Of a DNA stretch of 64,000 nucleotides, positions 1 through 8,540 are shown piece after piece. The notes beneath the pieces were generated by a model. It worked only from the letters and a program-made list of their open reading frames with translations, was not told the origin of the DNA and did not search any database. The stretch is from the NCBI RefSeq assembly GCF_900103885.1, contig NZ_FNIM01000006.1, positions 84,861 to 148,860 on the forward strand, given 5' to 3'. This DNA comes from Actinomyces ruminicola. GTDB lineage: Bacteria; Actinomycetota; Actinomycetes; Actinomycetales; Actinomycetaceae. The position numbers were made by a program, and so were the translations under genes. Positions within the stretch are counted from its first letter, which is position 1. Every line of letters starts with the position of its first letter.

Positions 1-1056
1 CCGGAGGACCCCTCCGCGCCGGTGATCGAGCGTGCCCGGATCCTAGCAGAGGCCGTGGCCGCGGCCCGGGACCTGGTCAACGACCCACCCGCCCGACTCA
101 CGCCGGTGGCCTTCGCCGACCACGCCCGGCGGGAGGCCGACGCCGTCGGACGCGGTCAGGGACGGCTGGACTTCGAGGTCTACGACGAGCGGCGGTTGGC
201 GGACGAGGGGTTCGGCGGCATCGCGGGCGTCGGCCAGGGCGCGGTGCACCCGCCCCGGCTGGTCCGCCTGGAGTGGACGCCCAAGCTCTCCAAGGCGCGC
301 CGCCGCGCGGCGGCGCACGTGGCGCTGGTCGGCAAGGGCATTACTTTCGACTCCGGCGGCCTGTCGCTCAAGCCCCCGGCCTCCATGCCGGCCATGAAGT
401 CCGATATGGCCGGTGCCGCCACGGTGCTGTCCGCCACCTTGGCCGCGGCCCGCCTGGGGCTGCCGGTACGGGTGACTGCCTGGCTCGCCCTGGCCGAGAA
501 CCTCCCCGGCGGGGCGGCGCAGCGGCCCGGAGACATCGTGACCATGTTCGATGGAACCACCGTGGAGGTGACCAACACGGACGCCGAGGGCCGCCTGGTG
601 ATGGCCGACGCCCTGGCCGCAGCGGTCGCGGAGGAGCCGGACGTCGTGCTGGATGTCGCCACCCTCACCGGAGCCCAGATCGTGGCGCTCGGTGAGCGCA
701 CCGCCGGAGTGATGGGCCAGGCGCGCGATGCGGTCGTGGCCGCGGCCGCACGCGCCGGTGAGGACTTCTGGCCCATGCCGCTGCCGGAGCATCTGCGGGC
801 CAATCTGGACTCCCCCTTCGCCGACCTGCGCAATGCCGCAGTGGGCAACCGGGCCGGCGGCATGCTCGTTGCGGGGCTGTTCCTGAGCAGCTTCGTCGGC
901 GACACCCCGTGGGCGCATCTCGATATCGCCGGGCCCGCCTACAACGAGAAGGCCGCGTGGGGGCTGACCCCGCAGGGCGGCACCGGATTCGGCGTGCCCA
1001 CGCTGCTGACCTTCTTGGAGGAACGGGCGGCCGTCGCACAGGCCACCGCCGATTGA
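1..1056 (+). CDS. pepA: Leucyl aminopeptidase (M17), 5' truncated by window edge
   Basis: This is the C-terminal 351 residues of a cytosolic M17 leucyl aminopeptidase, a di-metal enzyme that removes N-terminal residues from peptides. The reading frame is open from base 1, so the true start lies outside the window. The family signature NTDAEGRL is at about residue 192 of the visible part. The metal and catalytic lysine segment GKGITFDSGGLSLK is at about 111-124. M17 enzymes are usually about 500 residues, so about 150 N-terminal residues are missing. The catalytic domain looks complete and intact. The gene runs in the same direction as lpdA, with about 150 bases between them, and probably forms its own unit. 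Confidence 0.93.
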   Translation, partial: PEDPSAPVIERARILAEAVAAARDLVNDPPARLTPVAFADHARREADAVGRGQGRLDFEVYDERRLADEGFGGIAGVGQGAVHPPRLVRLEWTPKLSKARRRAAAHVALVGKGITFDSGGLSLKPPASMPAMKSDMAGAATVLSATLAAARLGLPVRVTAWLALAENLPGGAAQRPGDIVTMFDGTTVEVTNTDAEGRLVMADALAAAVAEEPDVVLDVATLTGAQIVALGERTAGVMGQARDAVVAAAARAGEDFWPMPLPEHLRANLDSPFADLRNAAVGNRAGGMLVAGLFLSSFVGDTPWAHLDIAGPAYNEKAAWGLTPQGGTGFGVPTLLTFLEERAAVAQATAD

Positions 1057-1204
1057 GGGGATGAACACGCCCCGCGAAGGTGACGCATGCCGTAGGCTGT
1101 CTGGGACTCTGGTCCCCGTTCGCGGGACGACGGCCATTGCCGGCCGCCAACAATCATTGCCGACCACGGCCGATCACGGCCGACTACGAAAAGGGATCAT
1201 CTAC

Positions 1205-2614
1205 GTGACTGACACAGCTGTGATTGACGGAGCAGGTACCGCTGCAGACGCGGTTTACGACATGGTCGTCCTCGGCGGCGGCTCAGGCGGTTACGCGGCG
1301 GCGCTGCGCGGCGCCCAGCTGGGGCTGCGCGTGGCGCTGGTCGAGGCGGACAAGGTGGGCGGCACCTGTCTGCACCGCGGCTGTGTGCCCACCAAGGCGA
1401 TCCTGCATTCTGCGGAGACGGCGGAGGCGATTCGCCATGCCGGCGTCGTCGGCCTCAGGGCGACCCTTGAGGGCGTCGACATGCCCGCCATCCAGGAGTA
1501 CAAGAACAGCGTGGTCGCGCGCATGTACAAGGGTCTGCAGGGCCTGGTCTCCGCCCGCGGCATCGACGTGATCTCCGGCTGGGGCCGCCTGGTCGCGGCC
1601 GACACCGTGGAGGTGGGCGGCCGACGCTACCGGGGCAGGAACGTGATCCTCGCGTCCGGCTCCTACTCCAAGACCATGGGACAGGAGATCTCCGGCCCGG
1701 TGCTCACCAGCGAGCAGGCCCTCGAGCTCGACCACGTACCCGCATCGGCGGTGATCCTGGGCGGCGGGGTGATCGGCGTCGAGTTCGCCTCCGCCTGGGC
1801 CAGTCTGGGGACCCGCGTGACGATCATCGAGGCCCTGCCGCACCTGGTGCCCAATGAGGATGAGGCGATCTCCAAGCAGCTCGAGCGCGCCTTCCGCAAG
1901 CGCCGGATCGACTTCCGCACCGGCACCCGCTTCGAGTCGGTGGAGCGCAGCGACGGCGGCGTGCAGGTGCGCACCGCCGACGGCGCGGTCATTGACGCCG
2001 AGGTCCTGCTCATCGCGGTGGGGCGCGGCCCGGCCACCGCGAACCTGGGCCTGGAGGAGGTGGGCGTGTCCATGGACCGCGGCTTCGTACTGGCCGACCC
2101 GTACGGGCGCACCAATGTGCCCGGGGTTTGGGCGGTCGGCGACATCGTGCCCGGGGTGCAGCTGGCGCATCGCGGCTTCGCCCAGGGCATCGCCGTCGCC
2201 GAGCGGATCGCGGGCCTGAGCCCGGAGCCGGTGGACGATGTCAAGGTGCCCAAGGTGACCTTCTGCGAGCCTGAGATCGCCTCCGTGGGCCTGTCCGAGG
2301 CACGTGCGGCTGAGCTCCACGGAGCAGAGAACATCGTCACCAGCCAGTTCAATGTCGCCGGCAACGCCAAGTCCCAGATTCTGGGGACTCAGGGCTTCGT
2401 GAAGCTGGTGTCCCTCAAGGACGGCCCCATCCTCGGCTTCCACGCCATCGGCACCCGCATGGGCGAGCAGATCGGCGAGGGACAGCTGATCGTGTCCTGG
2501 GAGGCCGACGCCAACGACGTCGCCGCCCTCGTGCATGCCCACCCCACCCAGAACGAGGCCATTGGCGAGGCCGCCATGGCGTTGGCCGGAAAGCCGCTGC
2601 ACAATCACGGCTGA
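1205..2614 (+). CDS. lpdA: Dihydrolipoyl dehydrogenase (E3)
   Basis: This 469-residue FAD/NAD flavoprotein reoxidises dihydrolipoamide in 2-oxo acid dehydrogenase complexes. The N-terminal FAD motif GGGSGGYAAA is followed by the redox disulfide segment GTCLHRGCVPTK with Cys55 and Cys60. A second dinucleotide fold starts near ILGGGVIGVEFAS. The dimer-interface HAHPTQNE segment near residue 444 supplies the catalytic His-Glu pair. An upstream in-frame start at 1061 is possible, but the GTG at 1205 is preferred. It has AAGGGA eight bases upstream and gives the family's usual length. The E2 gene follows 65 bases later in the same direction, consistent with co-transcription. Confidence 0.95.
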   Translation: MTDTAVIDGAGTAADAVYDMVVLGGGSGGYAAALRGAQLGLRVALVEADKVGGTCLHRGCVPTKAILHSAETAEAIRHAGVVGLRATLEGVDMPAIQEYKNSVVARMYKGLQGLVSARGIDVISGWGRLVAADTVEVGGRRYRGRNVILASGSYSKTMGQEISGPVLTSEQALELDHVPASAVILGGGVIGVEFASAWASLGTRVTIIEALPHLVPNEDEAISKQLERAFRKRRIDFRTGTRFESVERSDGGVQVRTADGAVIDAEVLLIAVGRGPATANLGLEEVGVSMDRGFVLADPYGRTNVPGVWAVGDIVPGVQLAHRGFAQGIAVAERIAGLSPEPVDDVKVPKVTFCEPEIASVGLSEARAAELHGAENIVTSQFNVAGNAKSQILGTQGFVKLVSLKDGPILGFHAIGTRMGEQIGEGQLIVSWEADANDVAALVHAHPTQNEAIGEAAMALAGKPLHNHG

Positions 2615-2679
2615 CCACGCAACCGTCCGACTGATCCAACTCCGTCAATCCGGAAACCTACGAGGAAGAGATTGCCCAA

Positions 2680-4062
2680 ATGTCCGAGTCCGTGAAGATG
2701 CCCGCGCTGGGCGAGTCGGTTACCGAGGGAACCGTCTCCTCCTGGCTGAAGTCCGTGGGAGACACCGTCGAGGTCGGCGAGCCCCTGCTCGAGGTGGCCA
2801 CCGACAAGGTGGACACCGAGGTCCCCTCCCCGGTCGCCGGCACCCTGCTGGAGATCCGCGTCGCCGCTGACGAGACCGTCGAGGTCGGCGCCGTCCTGGC
2901 GATCGTGGGCGACCCGGCCGAGGCGGCCGAGGCGGCCGGCGCACCCGCGGCGCCCGCACCGCAGGAGTCCGCGCCCGCTCCCGCGCCGACTGCTCCTGCC
3001 CCCGCGGCCCCCGCACCCGAGCCCGCAGCCCCGGTCTCGGAGCCGGCCGCCGCGCCGCCGTCGGCGGCTTATGTGACCCCGATTGTGCGCAAGCTCGCCC
3101 GCGAGCGGGGTGTCGACCTGGCCACCGTTACCGGCACCGGCATCGGCGGGCGCATCCGCAAGCAGGATGTGGAGGCCGCTGCGGCGCAGGCCGAGGCCGC
3201 CCGCAGTGCGGCCGCACCCGCGGCCCCCCAGGCAGAGGCTGCGGCGGCTACTGCGCCCGTGGCGGAGGCGGCTGCCGAGCCCGTGCCGTCGGCTCCCGCC
3301 ACTGCGGGCGATGCCCGGCCCGCGCCGACGGCGGACGGCAGCGAGCTGCGTGGCCGGACCGAGAAGATGAGCAGGCTGCGCCGCCTGATCAGTGAGCGGA
3401 TGATGGCCTCGCTGCAGACCTCCGCGCAGCTGACCACGGTCGTCGAGGTCGATATCACCCGCGTCGCCGCCCTGCGGGCCCGTGCCAAGAACGAGTTCCT
3501 GGCGCGCAATGGCACCAAGCTCACCTACCTGCCGTTCTTCGTCGCCGCCGCGACCGAGGCGCTGAAGGCCCACCCGAAGCTGAACGCCACCATCGGCGAC
3601 GGCCAGGTCACCTACCACGACGTCGAGCACATCGGCATCGCGGTCGACACGCCGCGCGGTCTGTACGTGCCGGTGGTCAAGCACGCCGGCGACCTGAACA
3701 TCCCGGGCCTGGCCAAGCGCATCAACGATCTGGCCGCACGCACCCGCGACAACCGGGTCGACCCGGGCGAGCTGTCCGGCGCCACCTTCACGATCACCAA
3801 CACCGGCTCCGGCGGCGCGCTGTTCGACACCCCGATCATCAACCAGCCGGAGGTCGCCATCCTGGGGCTGGGGGCGATCACCCGCCAGCCGCGTGTGGTC
3901 AAGGACGCCGACGGCAACGAGGTCATCGCCGTGCGCTCGGTGTGCTACCTGTCGCTGTCCTACGACCACCGGCTGATCGACGGCGCGGACGCCTCCCGGT
4001 ACCTGATGACGGTCAAGAAGCGTCTGGAGGAGGGCGACTTCGCCGGCGAGCTGGGGCTCTGA
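2680..4062 (+). CDS. 2-oxo acid dehydrogenase E2, lipoyl acyltransferase
   Basis: This 460-residue acyltransferase core carries the swinging lipoyl arm of a 2-oxo acid dehydrogenase complex. One lipoyl domain occupies residues 3-76, with the lipoylated Lys43 in TDKVDTEV. An Ala/Pro linker leads to a peripheral-subunit-binding domain at about 131-165. A second Ala-rich linker precedes the catalytic domain, about 225-460, with the active-site segment DHRLIDGAD near residue 429. Actinobacterial E2 proteins of this kind are often labelled SucB but may serve pyruvate dehydrogenase. An AceE-type E1 is encoded at 31115, and no 2-oxoglutarate E1 is seen, so a pyruvate dehydrogenase role is favoured by inference. 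The ATG has GAGGAAGAG nine bases upstream. Confidence 0.93.
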   Translation: MSESVKMPALGESVTEGTVSSWLKSVGDTVEVGEPLLEVATDKVDTEVPSPVAGTLLEIRVAADETVEVGAVLAIVGDPAEAAEAAGAPAAPAPQESAPAPAPTAPAPAAPAPEPAAPVSEPAAAPPSAAYVTPIVRKLARERGVDLATVTGTGIGGRIRKQDVEAAAAQAEAARSAAAPAAPQAEAAAATAPVAEAAAEPVPSAPATAGDARPAPTADGSELRGRTEKMSRLRRLISERMMASLQTSAQLTTVVEVDITRVAALRARAKNEFLARNGTKLTYLPFFVAAATEALKAHPKLNATIGDGQVTYHDVEHIGIAVDTPRGLYVPVVKHAGDLNIPGLAKRINDLAARTRDNRVDPGELSGATFTITNTGSGGALFDTPIINQPEVAILGLGAITRQPRVVKDADGNEVIAVRSVCYLSLSYDHRLIDGADASRYLMTVKKRLEEGDFAGELGL

Positions 4063-4112
4063 CGCCAACCGCCGCATAAGCGAAGTTCGCATCACCGCTC
4101 ATGCCAAAGGCA

Positions 4113-4144
4113 GATGGGCCCGCACCAATTGGTGCGGGCCCATC
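4113..4144. terminator. Perfect 32-bp palindrome after the E2 gene
   Basis: The arms 4113-4128 and 4129-4144 are exact reverse complements centred on CCAATTGG. The transcript would fold into a very strong hairpin about 50 bases after the E2 stop. There is no T tract, which is usual for high-GC actinobacterial terminators. Confidence 0.75.
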
Positions 4145-4149
4145 CTGTT

Positions 4150-4519
4150 CCCGTGGCTTGTCACTTGTGCGGGCTCGGTCGACGCGCCGGAGGCGTTACT
4201 GCGTGCAGCTGTGGACCAATTGCGCCGGGGCCTCGGAGGTCGTGCGACTCTGGCGCTGGCACTACGGGGGTGCCTGCTGAGGAGACGCCCCAGTCGGCCG
4301 GGACCAGTCGGCCCGGACCAGGGGGCGTGGTGTGCCAGGAGTGACAGCCGGGGCATGCGACGGACAGCATCCGACCCCTCGGGTCTTGGGGACGTGCCGA
4401 TCCGGGCGCTGACAGCAGGCGTCTTTCACTCAACGGCCGGTGCGCAACGGCAAGCCCTCGTGAGCCCACCCCCGCATCACCCCAGACACTCACGCCGCCT
4501 CGCCCTCCACCCGCACGCA
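4150..4519. other. Intergenic stretch with no supported gene
   Basis: Long open frames exist on both strands, but none has a convincing start signal, recognisable domain or codon pattern. The stretch leads into the 19-bp repeat field and the promoter of the HTH gene. No RNA gene is recognised. Confidence 0.5.
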
Positions 4520-4595
4520 CCACTTGGACCGCCACTGTCCACTCGGACCGCCATTCTCCACTTGGACCGCGCGTGTCCACTTGGACCGCCTCAGA
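4520..4595. repeat. Four 19-bp direct repeats, consensus CCACTTGGACCGCC plus 5 nt
   Basis: Contiguous units are at 4520-4538, 4539-4557, 4558-4576 and 4577-4595. Each has CCAC[TC][TC]GGACCGC followed by a variable tail. The TTGGACCGCC core recurs in inverted form (GGCGGTCCAA) around 4645, and a 13-mer TTGGACGGTCCAA palindrome lies at 4603-4615. The field sits about 180 bases upstream of the HTH gene and looks like a multi-site protein-binding region or a small satellite. Confidence 0.8.
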
Positions 4596-4611
4596 GCGCG
4601 TCTTGGACGGT

Positions 4612-4656
4612 CCAAACGGCGGCAGGCGGCCCAAACGGCGGCAGGCGGTCCAACCG
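4612..4656. repeat. Second 19-bp tandem repeat, inverted relative to the first
   Basis: Two identical-but-one 19-bp units (CCAAACGGCGGCAGGCGG plus one base) at 4612-4630 and 4631-4649 are followed by a partial third copy. The period matches the array at 4520-4595, and the GGCGGTCCAA junction is the reverse complement of that array's core. Confidence 0.75.
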
Positions 4657-4728
4657 TGCGCGGACGCCGAGAGCGCCCGTTCAATGCGGGGCCGCCGGGT
4701 ACTACCCCAGAACCGGAGGACCCCATTA

Positions 4729-4775
4729 AGCAACCCATGTTGACAACTCGGTGCTTGTCAACGTAGGTTGCTCGC
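4729..4775 (+). promoter_or_regulatory. Nested-dyad leaderless promoter of the HTH/Clp_N operon
   Basis: AGCAACC (4729-4735) pairs with GGTTGCT (4766-4772). Inside them TTGACAA (4740-4746) pairs with TTGTCAA (4755-4761). TTGACA is also a perfect -35 box, and TAGGTT at 4764-4769 is the -10 box, 18 bases downstream. The -10 ends six bases before the ATG at 4776, so the mRNA is probably leaderless. A dimeric regulator bound to the dyad would cover the promoter; self-control by the HTH protein is inferred. Confidence 0.75.
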
Positions 4776-5042
4776 ATGGGATCGAACAATGTTCCTTCAC
4801 CCGGCCAGGTCGCCGCCACGGCCGCAGATACCGCAAATCCAGTCGCGGGATTGCGCGCGGTGGCCGCACTGCGCCGACTTACCGAGGCCATGGAGCTGGC
4901 ACAGGTGGAGGCCGCCCTGCGCACAGGCATGGGCTGGACGGAGATCGCCACCTACCTCGGCATCACCCGCCAGGCCGTGCACAAGAAATACGCCAAACGC
5001 GTCACCCCGGGGCTGGCACGAACACGAAGGAGTCGCCGATAA
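4776..5042 (+). CDS. Small helix-turn-helix protein
   Basis: This 88-residue basic protein has one recognisable element, an HTH at about residues 40-70 (EAALRTGMGWTEIATYLGI then TRQAVHKKYAKR). It resembles the small sigma-like or XRE-like HTH proteins found next to Clp_N-domain genes in actinobacteria. It starts at an ATG placed at the expected start point of a leaderless mRNA. Its stop is two bases before the start of the Clp_N/SRPBCC gene, so the two are almost certainly co-transcribed and translationally coupled. It is the natural candidate to bind the dyad in its own promoter, which is inference. No enzymatic domain is present. Confidence 0.8.
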   Translation: MGSNNVPSPGQVAATAADTANPVAGLRAVAALRRLTEAMELAQVEAALRTGMGWTEIATYLGITRQAVHKKYAKRVTPGLARTRRSRR

Positions 5043-5044
5043 CA

Positions 5045-6034
5045 ATGAGTACGACTACGCACTTGATCGCCTGGCTCGCTTGTTCCTCACACGAGGCCGC
5101 GCGCCTGCGCCACCCCGAGGTGGACGTGGACCACCTGCTGCTGGGCCTGATTGCCGAGGGCGGCGCGGCAGCGGCTCTGTTGGGCATGCATGGGGTCACC
5201 CTGGCCGGCGCTCGGCAGGCGATACAGGAATTGGCCGACACCGACCTTGCGGCACTAGGTGTTGACGCCCCCACCATCAGGGCTACCGCGCCGCCTTCGG
5301 CCTTGGCGGCGCAGGCCTTCTCCGAGCTTGGGGAGATCCCCATATCCGCCCGGGCGCAACAGCTCGTCGGCGCCCGCCAGGCATCCTTCAACACCTCGCT
5401 CTCCACGCTGCAGGCCCTGCTGGATGCAGACACCGATGCGCCCATGCGGCTACTCGCCCATCTCGGCGTGGATCCGGAGTCCCTGCACGCCGAACTGACC
5501 GCCCGCGCGCGACGCCGTCCCCGCGGCCAGGACGGGACCTCCCGTAGGGACAGCGCGGTGGTCGAACGAGACCTGCTGCCCGACGGTCCGGCGGCGGCGC
5601 TGTGCCTGACTCGCTTCATCTCCGCGCCGTCGGCACGCGTGCGGGCGGTGCTGGCAGATCCGTCTCTGCTGCACGACTGGGCCGTGCTTCCCGAGGAGGT
5701 GCGCGCAACGCACCCGGACGGAATCATCTCCCGGCATGACTCACGGACCGGACGACGGCACCTGGACCTGCGTTGGTGTCGCGTCGAGCCGGCTCCTGAC
5801 TCGCTCGTCTGGGCCAAGACACTGCTGAACGGACCGAACCGCGGACAGGCCTTCGCCTACGACCGTTTCGACTTACGACCGGCGCCCGGCGGATGCGCTC
5901 TCACCCTCACCCGCGCCTACCGGATCTGGCGGCTGTCCGGCCGCCTGCTGCACCCGGTAACGCGGCGCCTGACGCGCATCGGCATGGTCAACGCCTTCGG
6001 CGCCATCGCCAGAACGGTTGCCGCGTCTCTGTGA
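5045..6034 (+). CDS. Clp N-terminal domain protein fused to an SRPBCC-like domain
   Basis: This is a 329-residue protein. The first 160 or so residues hold two Clp_N-type repeats; the first contains ARLRHPEVDVDHLLLGLI and the second begins near residue 95. Clp_N repeats are the substrate or adaptor-binding modules of ClpA/ClpB/ClpC. Here no AAA ATPase follows. Residues 185-329 instead look like an SRPBCC (START-like) hydrophobic-ligand fold, judged by pattern only. The ATG at 5045 has AAGGAG 12 bases upstream, inside the end of the HTH gene. A role in sensing a ligand or client protein and signalling to the HTH partner is plausible but unproven. Confidence 0.75.
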   Translation: MSTTTHLIAWLACSSHEAARLRHPEVDVDHLLLGLIAEGGAAAALLGMHGVTLAGARQAIQELADTDLAALGVDAPTIRATAPPSALAAQAFSELGEIPISARAQQLVGARQASFNTSLSTLQALLDADTDAPMRLLAHLGVDPESLHAELTARARRRPRGQDGTSRRDSAVVERDLLPDGPAAALCLTRFISAPSARVRAVLADPSLLHDWAVLPEEVRATHPDGIISRHDSRTGRRHLDLRWCRVEPAPDSLVWAKTLLNGPNRGQAFAYDRFDLRPAPGGCALTLTRAYRIWRLSGRLLHPVTRRLTRIGMVNAFGAIARTVAASL

Positions 6035-6062
6035 TTGGTTCACACCAAGCCGGAGACTCGGC

Positions 6063-7526
6063 CTAGGCCTCCCGCACCTCGGCCACCCGCCACGGTCCGG
6101 GCACGAGCACCAACACGACCTCGCGTGCGGCCTGCGCCGGCACCGTGCGCACCGTTCCGTCCGCGCCCGTCCTCGTGGATGCAGGCTGGGACTGGCGGAT
6201 CCGCACCGCCCTGGCACCGGGCCAGGTCTGCTCGTAGCCCTCCGGCAGGTCGACCTCGACCACGCTCAGCACGGAGGTGTCCAGGCCGCCCACGCTCTCC
6301 CCCGCTGCGGCTAGCGCATCGAGAACTGCCGTATCCGCGAGCGCAGCCGGCGACCCGGGAACGGTGGTTTCCGCCAGGGCCGCGGCGTCGGCGGCACTCA
6401 GCGCCGCATCGCGCCTGTCCGCCAGTTCCACCACCACGTCCAGGAGGGACTCCGGCGCTGCGTCCTGCGGTGCCTGCGCAGAAGTCGCGGGCGCGGCGGC
6501 GGTGGGTTCTGCGCTCATTGATGCAACCTGCGCGGCCGGCCCAGCTCCGAGCATCCCGATCACTGCGGTAACACCGCCGATGCCGATCAGGGCGACGCCG
6601 CCCAGACGCGCCGCGCTGCCCGTTAGGTGCCGCCGGGAGGACCGCGGGCGGCGTCGTGACGGGACTACGCGGGTGGGTCGAGCCACGGCGGCCCGCAGGG
6701 CGCCTGCGGCCAGGCGGGCGCCGTCGGGGAGGACGACGCGGCCGGGCTTGGCGATCTCGGGGGCACGCGCCGCGAGCGCGCGGGCACTGGGGCGCTGCTG
6801 CGGATCGGTTGCCAGTGCGTCGGGCAGGATGCGGTCGAGCCGCGTCCGCAGAAGCGCGGAGCCGGAGGCGCATTCGCGCAGCAGCGCCGCCAGCGCGTAC
6901 ACGTCGGAGGCGGGCGTTGCGGGGCCGCCACCGCGGCGCTCGGGTGCGGCGCAGGAGTCGGTCCCGGACTCGAGGATTCCGCCGAACAGGTCGATGAGCA
7001 CCAGTCCGCCCTCGGTGGTCACCATGACATTGGCGGGCGAGACGTCCCCGTGGGGCAGCCCGTGAGCGTGCAGGTGGGCCAGGGCACTGCCGACGTCGTC
7101 GAGTACTCGGGCTGCCTCGGCGCGGGTCAGTCCGCCGCGGGCTCCGAGGACCACGGCGAGGTCGGCGCCGGCGACCAGGTCGACGGTGACGGCGGCGCAT
7201 CCATCGGGCAGGAGGATGACGTCGCGCACCGGTGCGATACCCGGATGGGTTAGGGCCTTTAGCTCGCCCAGTCGGCTCAGTGTGCGCCCGCCGGCCGCGT
7301 CGTCGGGCAGGTCTAGCAGGTGGATAACCACGTCCCGGCCGGCGGCGTCCAGCCCGCGCCGCGGCGCCCGCCGCCCGGGCGCGTCGGCGCCCAGCGGGGC
7401 GCCGACGGCGAGGCCCGCCCGGATGAGGGCGTCCAGGAGCTCGGGGGCAAGGGCATCGGGGTCCTCGGGCTGGGACTCCGACCGGGAGCGGCGGCGGTGA
7501 TACTGATTGGTGCCCATGGCCTCCAT
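6063..7526 (-). CDS. Membrane-anchored Ser/Thr kinase-like protein, probably pseudokinase
   Basis: The N-terminal 270 or so residues follow a protein kinase plan: a catalytic-loop HGDVSPANVMV, an APE-like APERR and SDVYAL. A single transmembrane segment (LGGVALIGIGGVTAVIGML) follows, then about 150 Ala-rich residues outside the membrane. Key kinase features are altered. The glycine-rich loop is not evident, the VAIK lysine position reads VVIH, HRD is HGD, and DFG reads DLF. It is therefore likely a pseudokinase, possibly a phosphoprotein scaffold. Start choice is uncertain: ATG 7526, ATG 7517 and GTG 7586 are all in frame and none has a clear ribosome site. It converges with the Clp_N gene and is divergent from lipB. 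Confidence 0.72.
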   Translation of the reverse strand: MEAMGTNQYHRRRSRSESQPEDPDALAPELLDALIRAGLAVGAPLGADAPGRRAPRRGLDAAGRDVVIHLLDLPDDAAGGRTLSRLGELKALTHPGIAPVRDVILLPDGCAAVTVDLVAGADLAVVLGARGGLTRAEAARVLDDVGSALAHLHAHGLPHGDVSPANVMVTTEGGLVLIDLFGGILESGTDSCAAPERRGGGPATPASDVYALAALLRECASGSALLRTRLDRILPDALATDPQQRPSARALAARAPEIAKPGRVVLPDGARLAAGALRAAVARPTRVVPSRRRPRSSRRHLTGSAARLGGVALIGIGGVTAVIGMLGAGPAAQVASMSAEPTAAAPATSAQAPQDAAPESLLDVVVELADRRDAALSAADAAALAETTVPGSPAALADTAVLDALAAAGESVGGLDTSVLSVVEVDLPEGYEQTWPGARAVRIRQSQPASTRTGADGTVRTVPAQAAREVVLVLVPGPWRVAEVREA

Positions 7527-7690
7527 GGTCGCGGCACCGGGGCGCGGCGGCCAGGGGCAATATGCTCCCTGTGGATAACCGGTCACATTTGCCGCCGGCC
7601 GCCGCCAGGGGACGCCGTCACCGCTGCCGCCGAGCGCCGTGGCGTTCAGGCACCTGAACGCCCCCGGGCGACCTCATCTAGGCTGGCGGG

Positions 7691-8386
7691 GTGCAGTACC
7701 TGGATCGCGTCGACGTCGGCCTGGGGTCCCGGCTCGTGCCCTTCACGGAGGGTCTGGAGCTTCAGCGCTCCGTGCACGCCGCCGTTGCCGCCGGCAGCCG
7801 GCCCGCGACGGTCCTGCTGCTGGAGCATGAGAGTGTTTACACGGTGGGGCGCCGTACGCACTCGTGGGAGCGTCCCCGGGAAGCGCGCGTGGGCGCGGAC
7901 CGCGTTCCGGTGGTGGACGTCGACCGGGGCGGTAAGACGACCTGGCACGGACCGGGCCAGTTGACCGTCTATCCGATCATTCGGCTGGCCCCGCCGATCG
8001 ACGTGATCAAGTACGTGCGCGCGCTCGAGGCGGCGGTGATGGACGTCTGCGCGGACTTCGGTGTGAGCACGCTGCGCGTGGCCGGACGGTCGGGGGTGTG
8101 GGTGCCCCCGGCGCCAGGCCGGGACGGTGCCGCGAGGCGGGAGCGCAAGCTCTGCGCCCTGGGGGTACGGGTGGCCCGCGGGACGACCATGCACGGAATC
8201 GGTCTGAACGTCGACCCCGACCTGGCCGCCTTCGACCTGGACCGCATCATCCCCTGCGGAATCACTGATGCAGGCGTGACCTCCCTGACCGCCGAGACAG
8301 GCATCCACTACGAGGCGGCCCAGCTGGCGGATCTCGTTGCGGCGGCGCTGCAGGAGCACTTGGGTCCGCTCATGGCCGACAGCTAG
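7691..8386 (+). CDS. lipB: Octanoyl-[ACP]:protein N-octanoyltransferase
   Basis: LipB moves octanoate from acyl carrier protein onto the lipoyl-domain lysine, the first step of lipoate synthesis. The 231-residue protein has the family segment RGGKTTWHGPGQL. It also has the catalytic pair Lys153 (in RKLCALGVR) and Cys189 (in PCGITDAGVTS). The GTG start lies six bases after a TAGGCT -10 box (7679-7684), suggesting a leaderless mRNA. lipA follows about 150 bases downstream in the same direction. Together they would modify the E2 encoded at 2680. Confidence 0.95.
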   Translation: MQYLDRVDVGLGSRLVPFTEGLELQRSVHAAVAAGSRPATVLLLEHESVYTVGRRTHSWERPREARVGADRVPVVDVDRGGKTTWHGPGQLTVYPIIRLAPPIDVIKYVRALEAAVMDVCADFGVSTLRVAGRSGVWVPPAPGRDGAARRERKLCALGVRVARGTTMHGIGLNVDPDLAAFDLDRIIPCGITDAGVTSLTAETGIHYEAAQLADLVAAALQEHLGPLMADS

Positions 8387-8447
8387 CCGCTTGCCACCGG
8401 GCCGGAGACCGGTTGGGAGGCTCCGCGCTGCCGGCACCTTCGCCGTA

Positions 8448-8486
8448 TCTACCGATCTCAGCACGTAACTCCTACCGATCTCGGCG
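8448..8486 (-). repeat. Dispersed paired GATCGGTAGAAG repeat, copy A
   Basis: Read on the minus strand, this holds two GA[GA]ATCGGTAG motifs about 23 bases apart with TTACGT between them. It is the same element as at 38357, 53421 and 57954. It lies between lipB and lipA. Confidence 0.8.
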
Positions 8487-8540
8487 GAGGAAGACGGCAT
8501 AGACTACGGGCCCATGGTCCTATGTCAGGGAGGAGTGCCA

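Noticed and set aside
1061..1204. Upstream in-frame start for lpdA
   Set aside because: It would add 48 residues not typical of the family, while GTG 1205 has a good ribosome site.
4161..4733. 190-codon frame on the minus strand across the 19-bp repeats
   Set aside because: It is kept open by repetitive GC-rich sequence, has no start signal or domain, and covers a promoter and a repeat field.
8514..8540. ATG 8514 as lipA start
   Set aside because: No ribosome site is near, whereas GGGAGG precedes GTG 8541 at the right distance.
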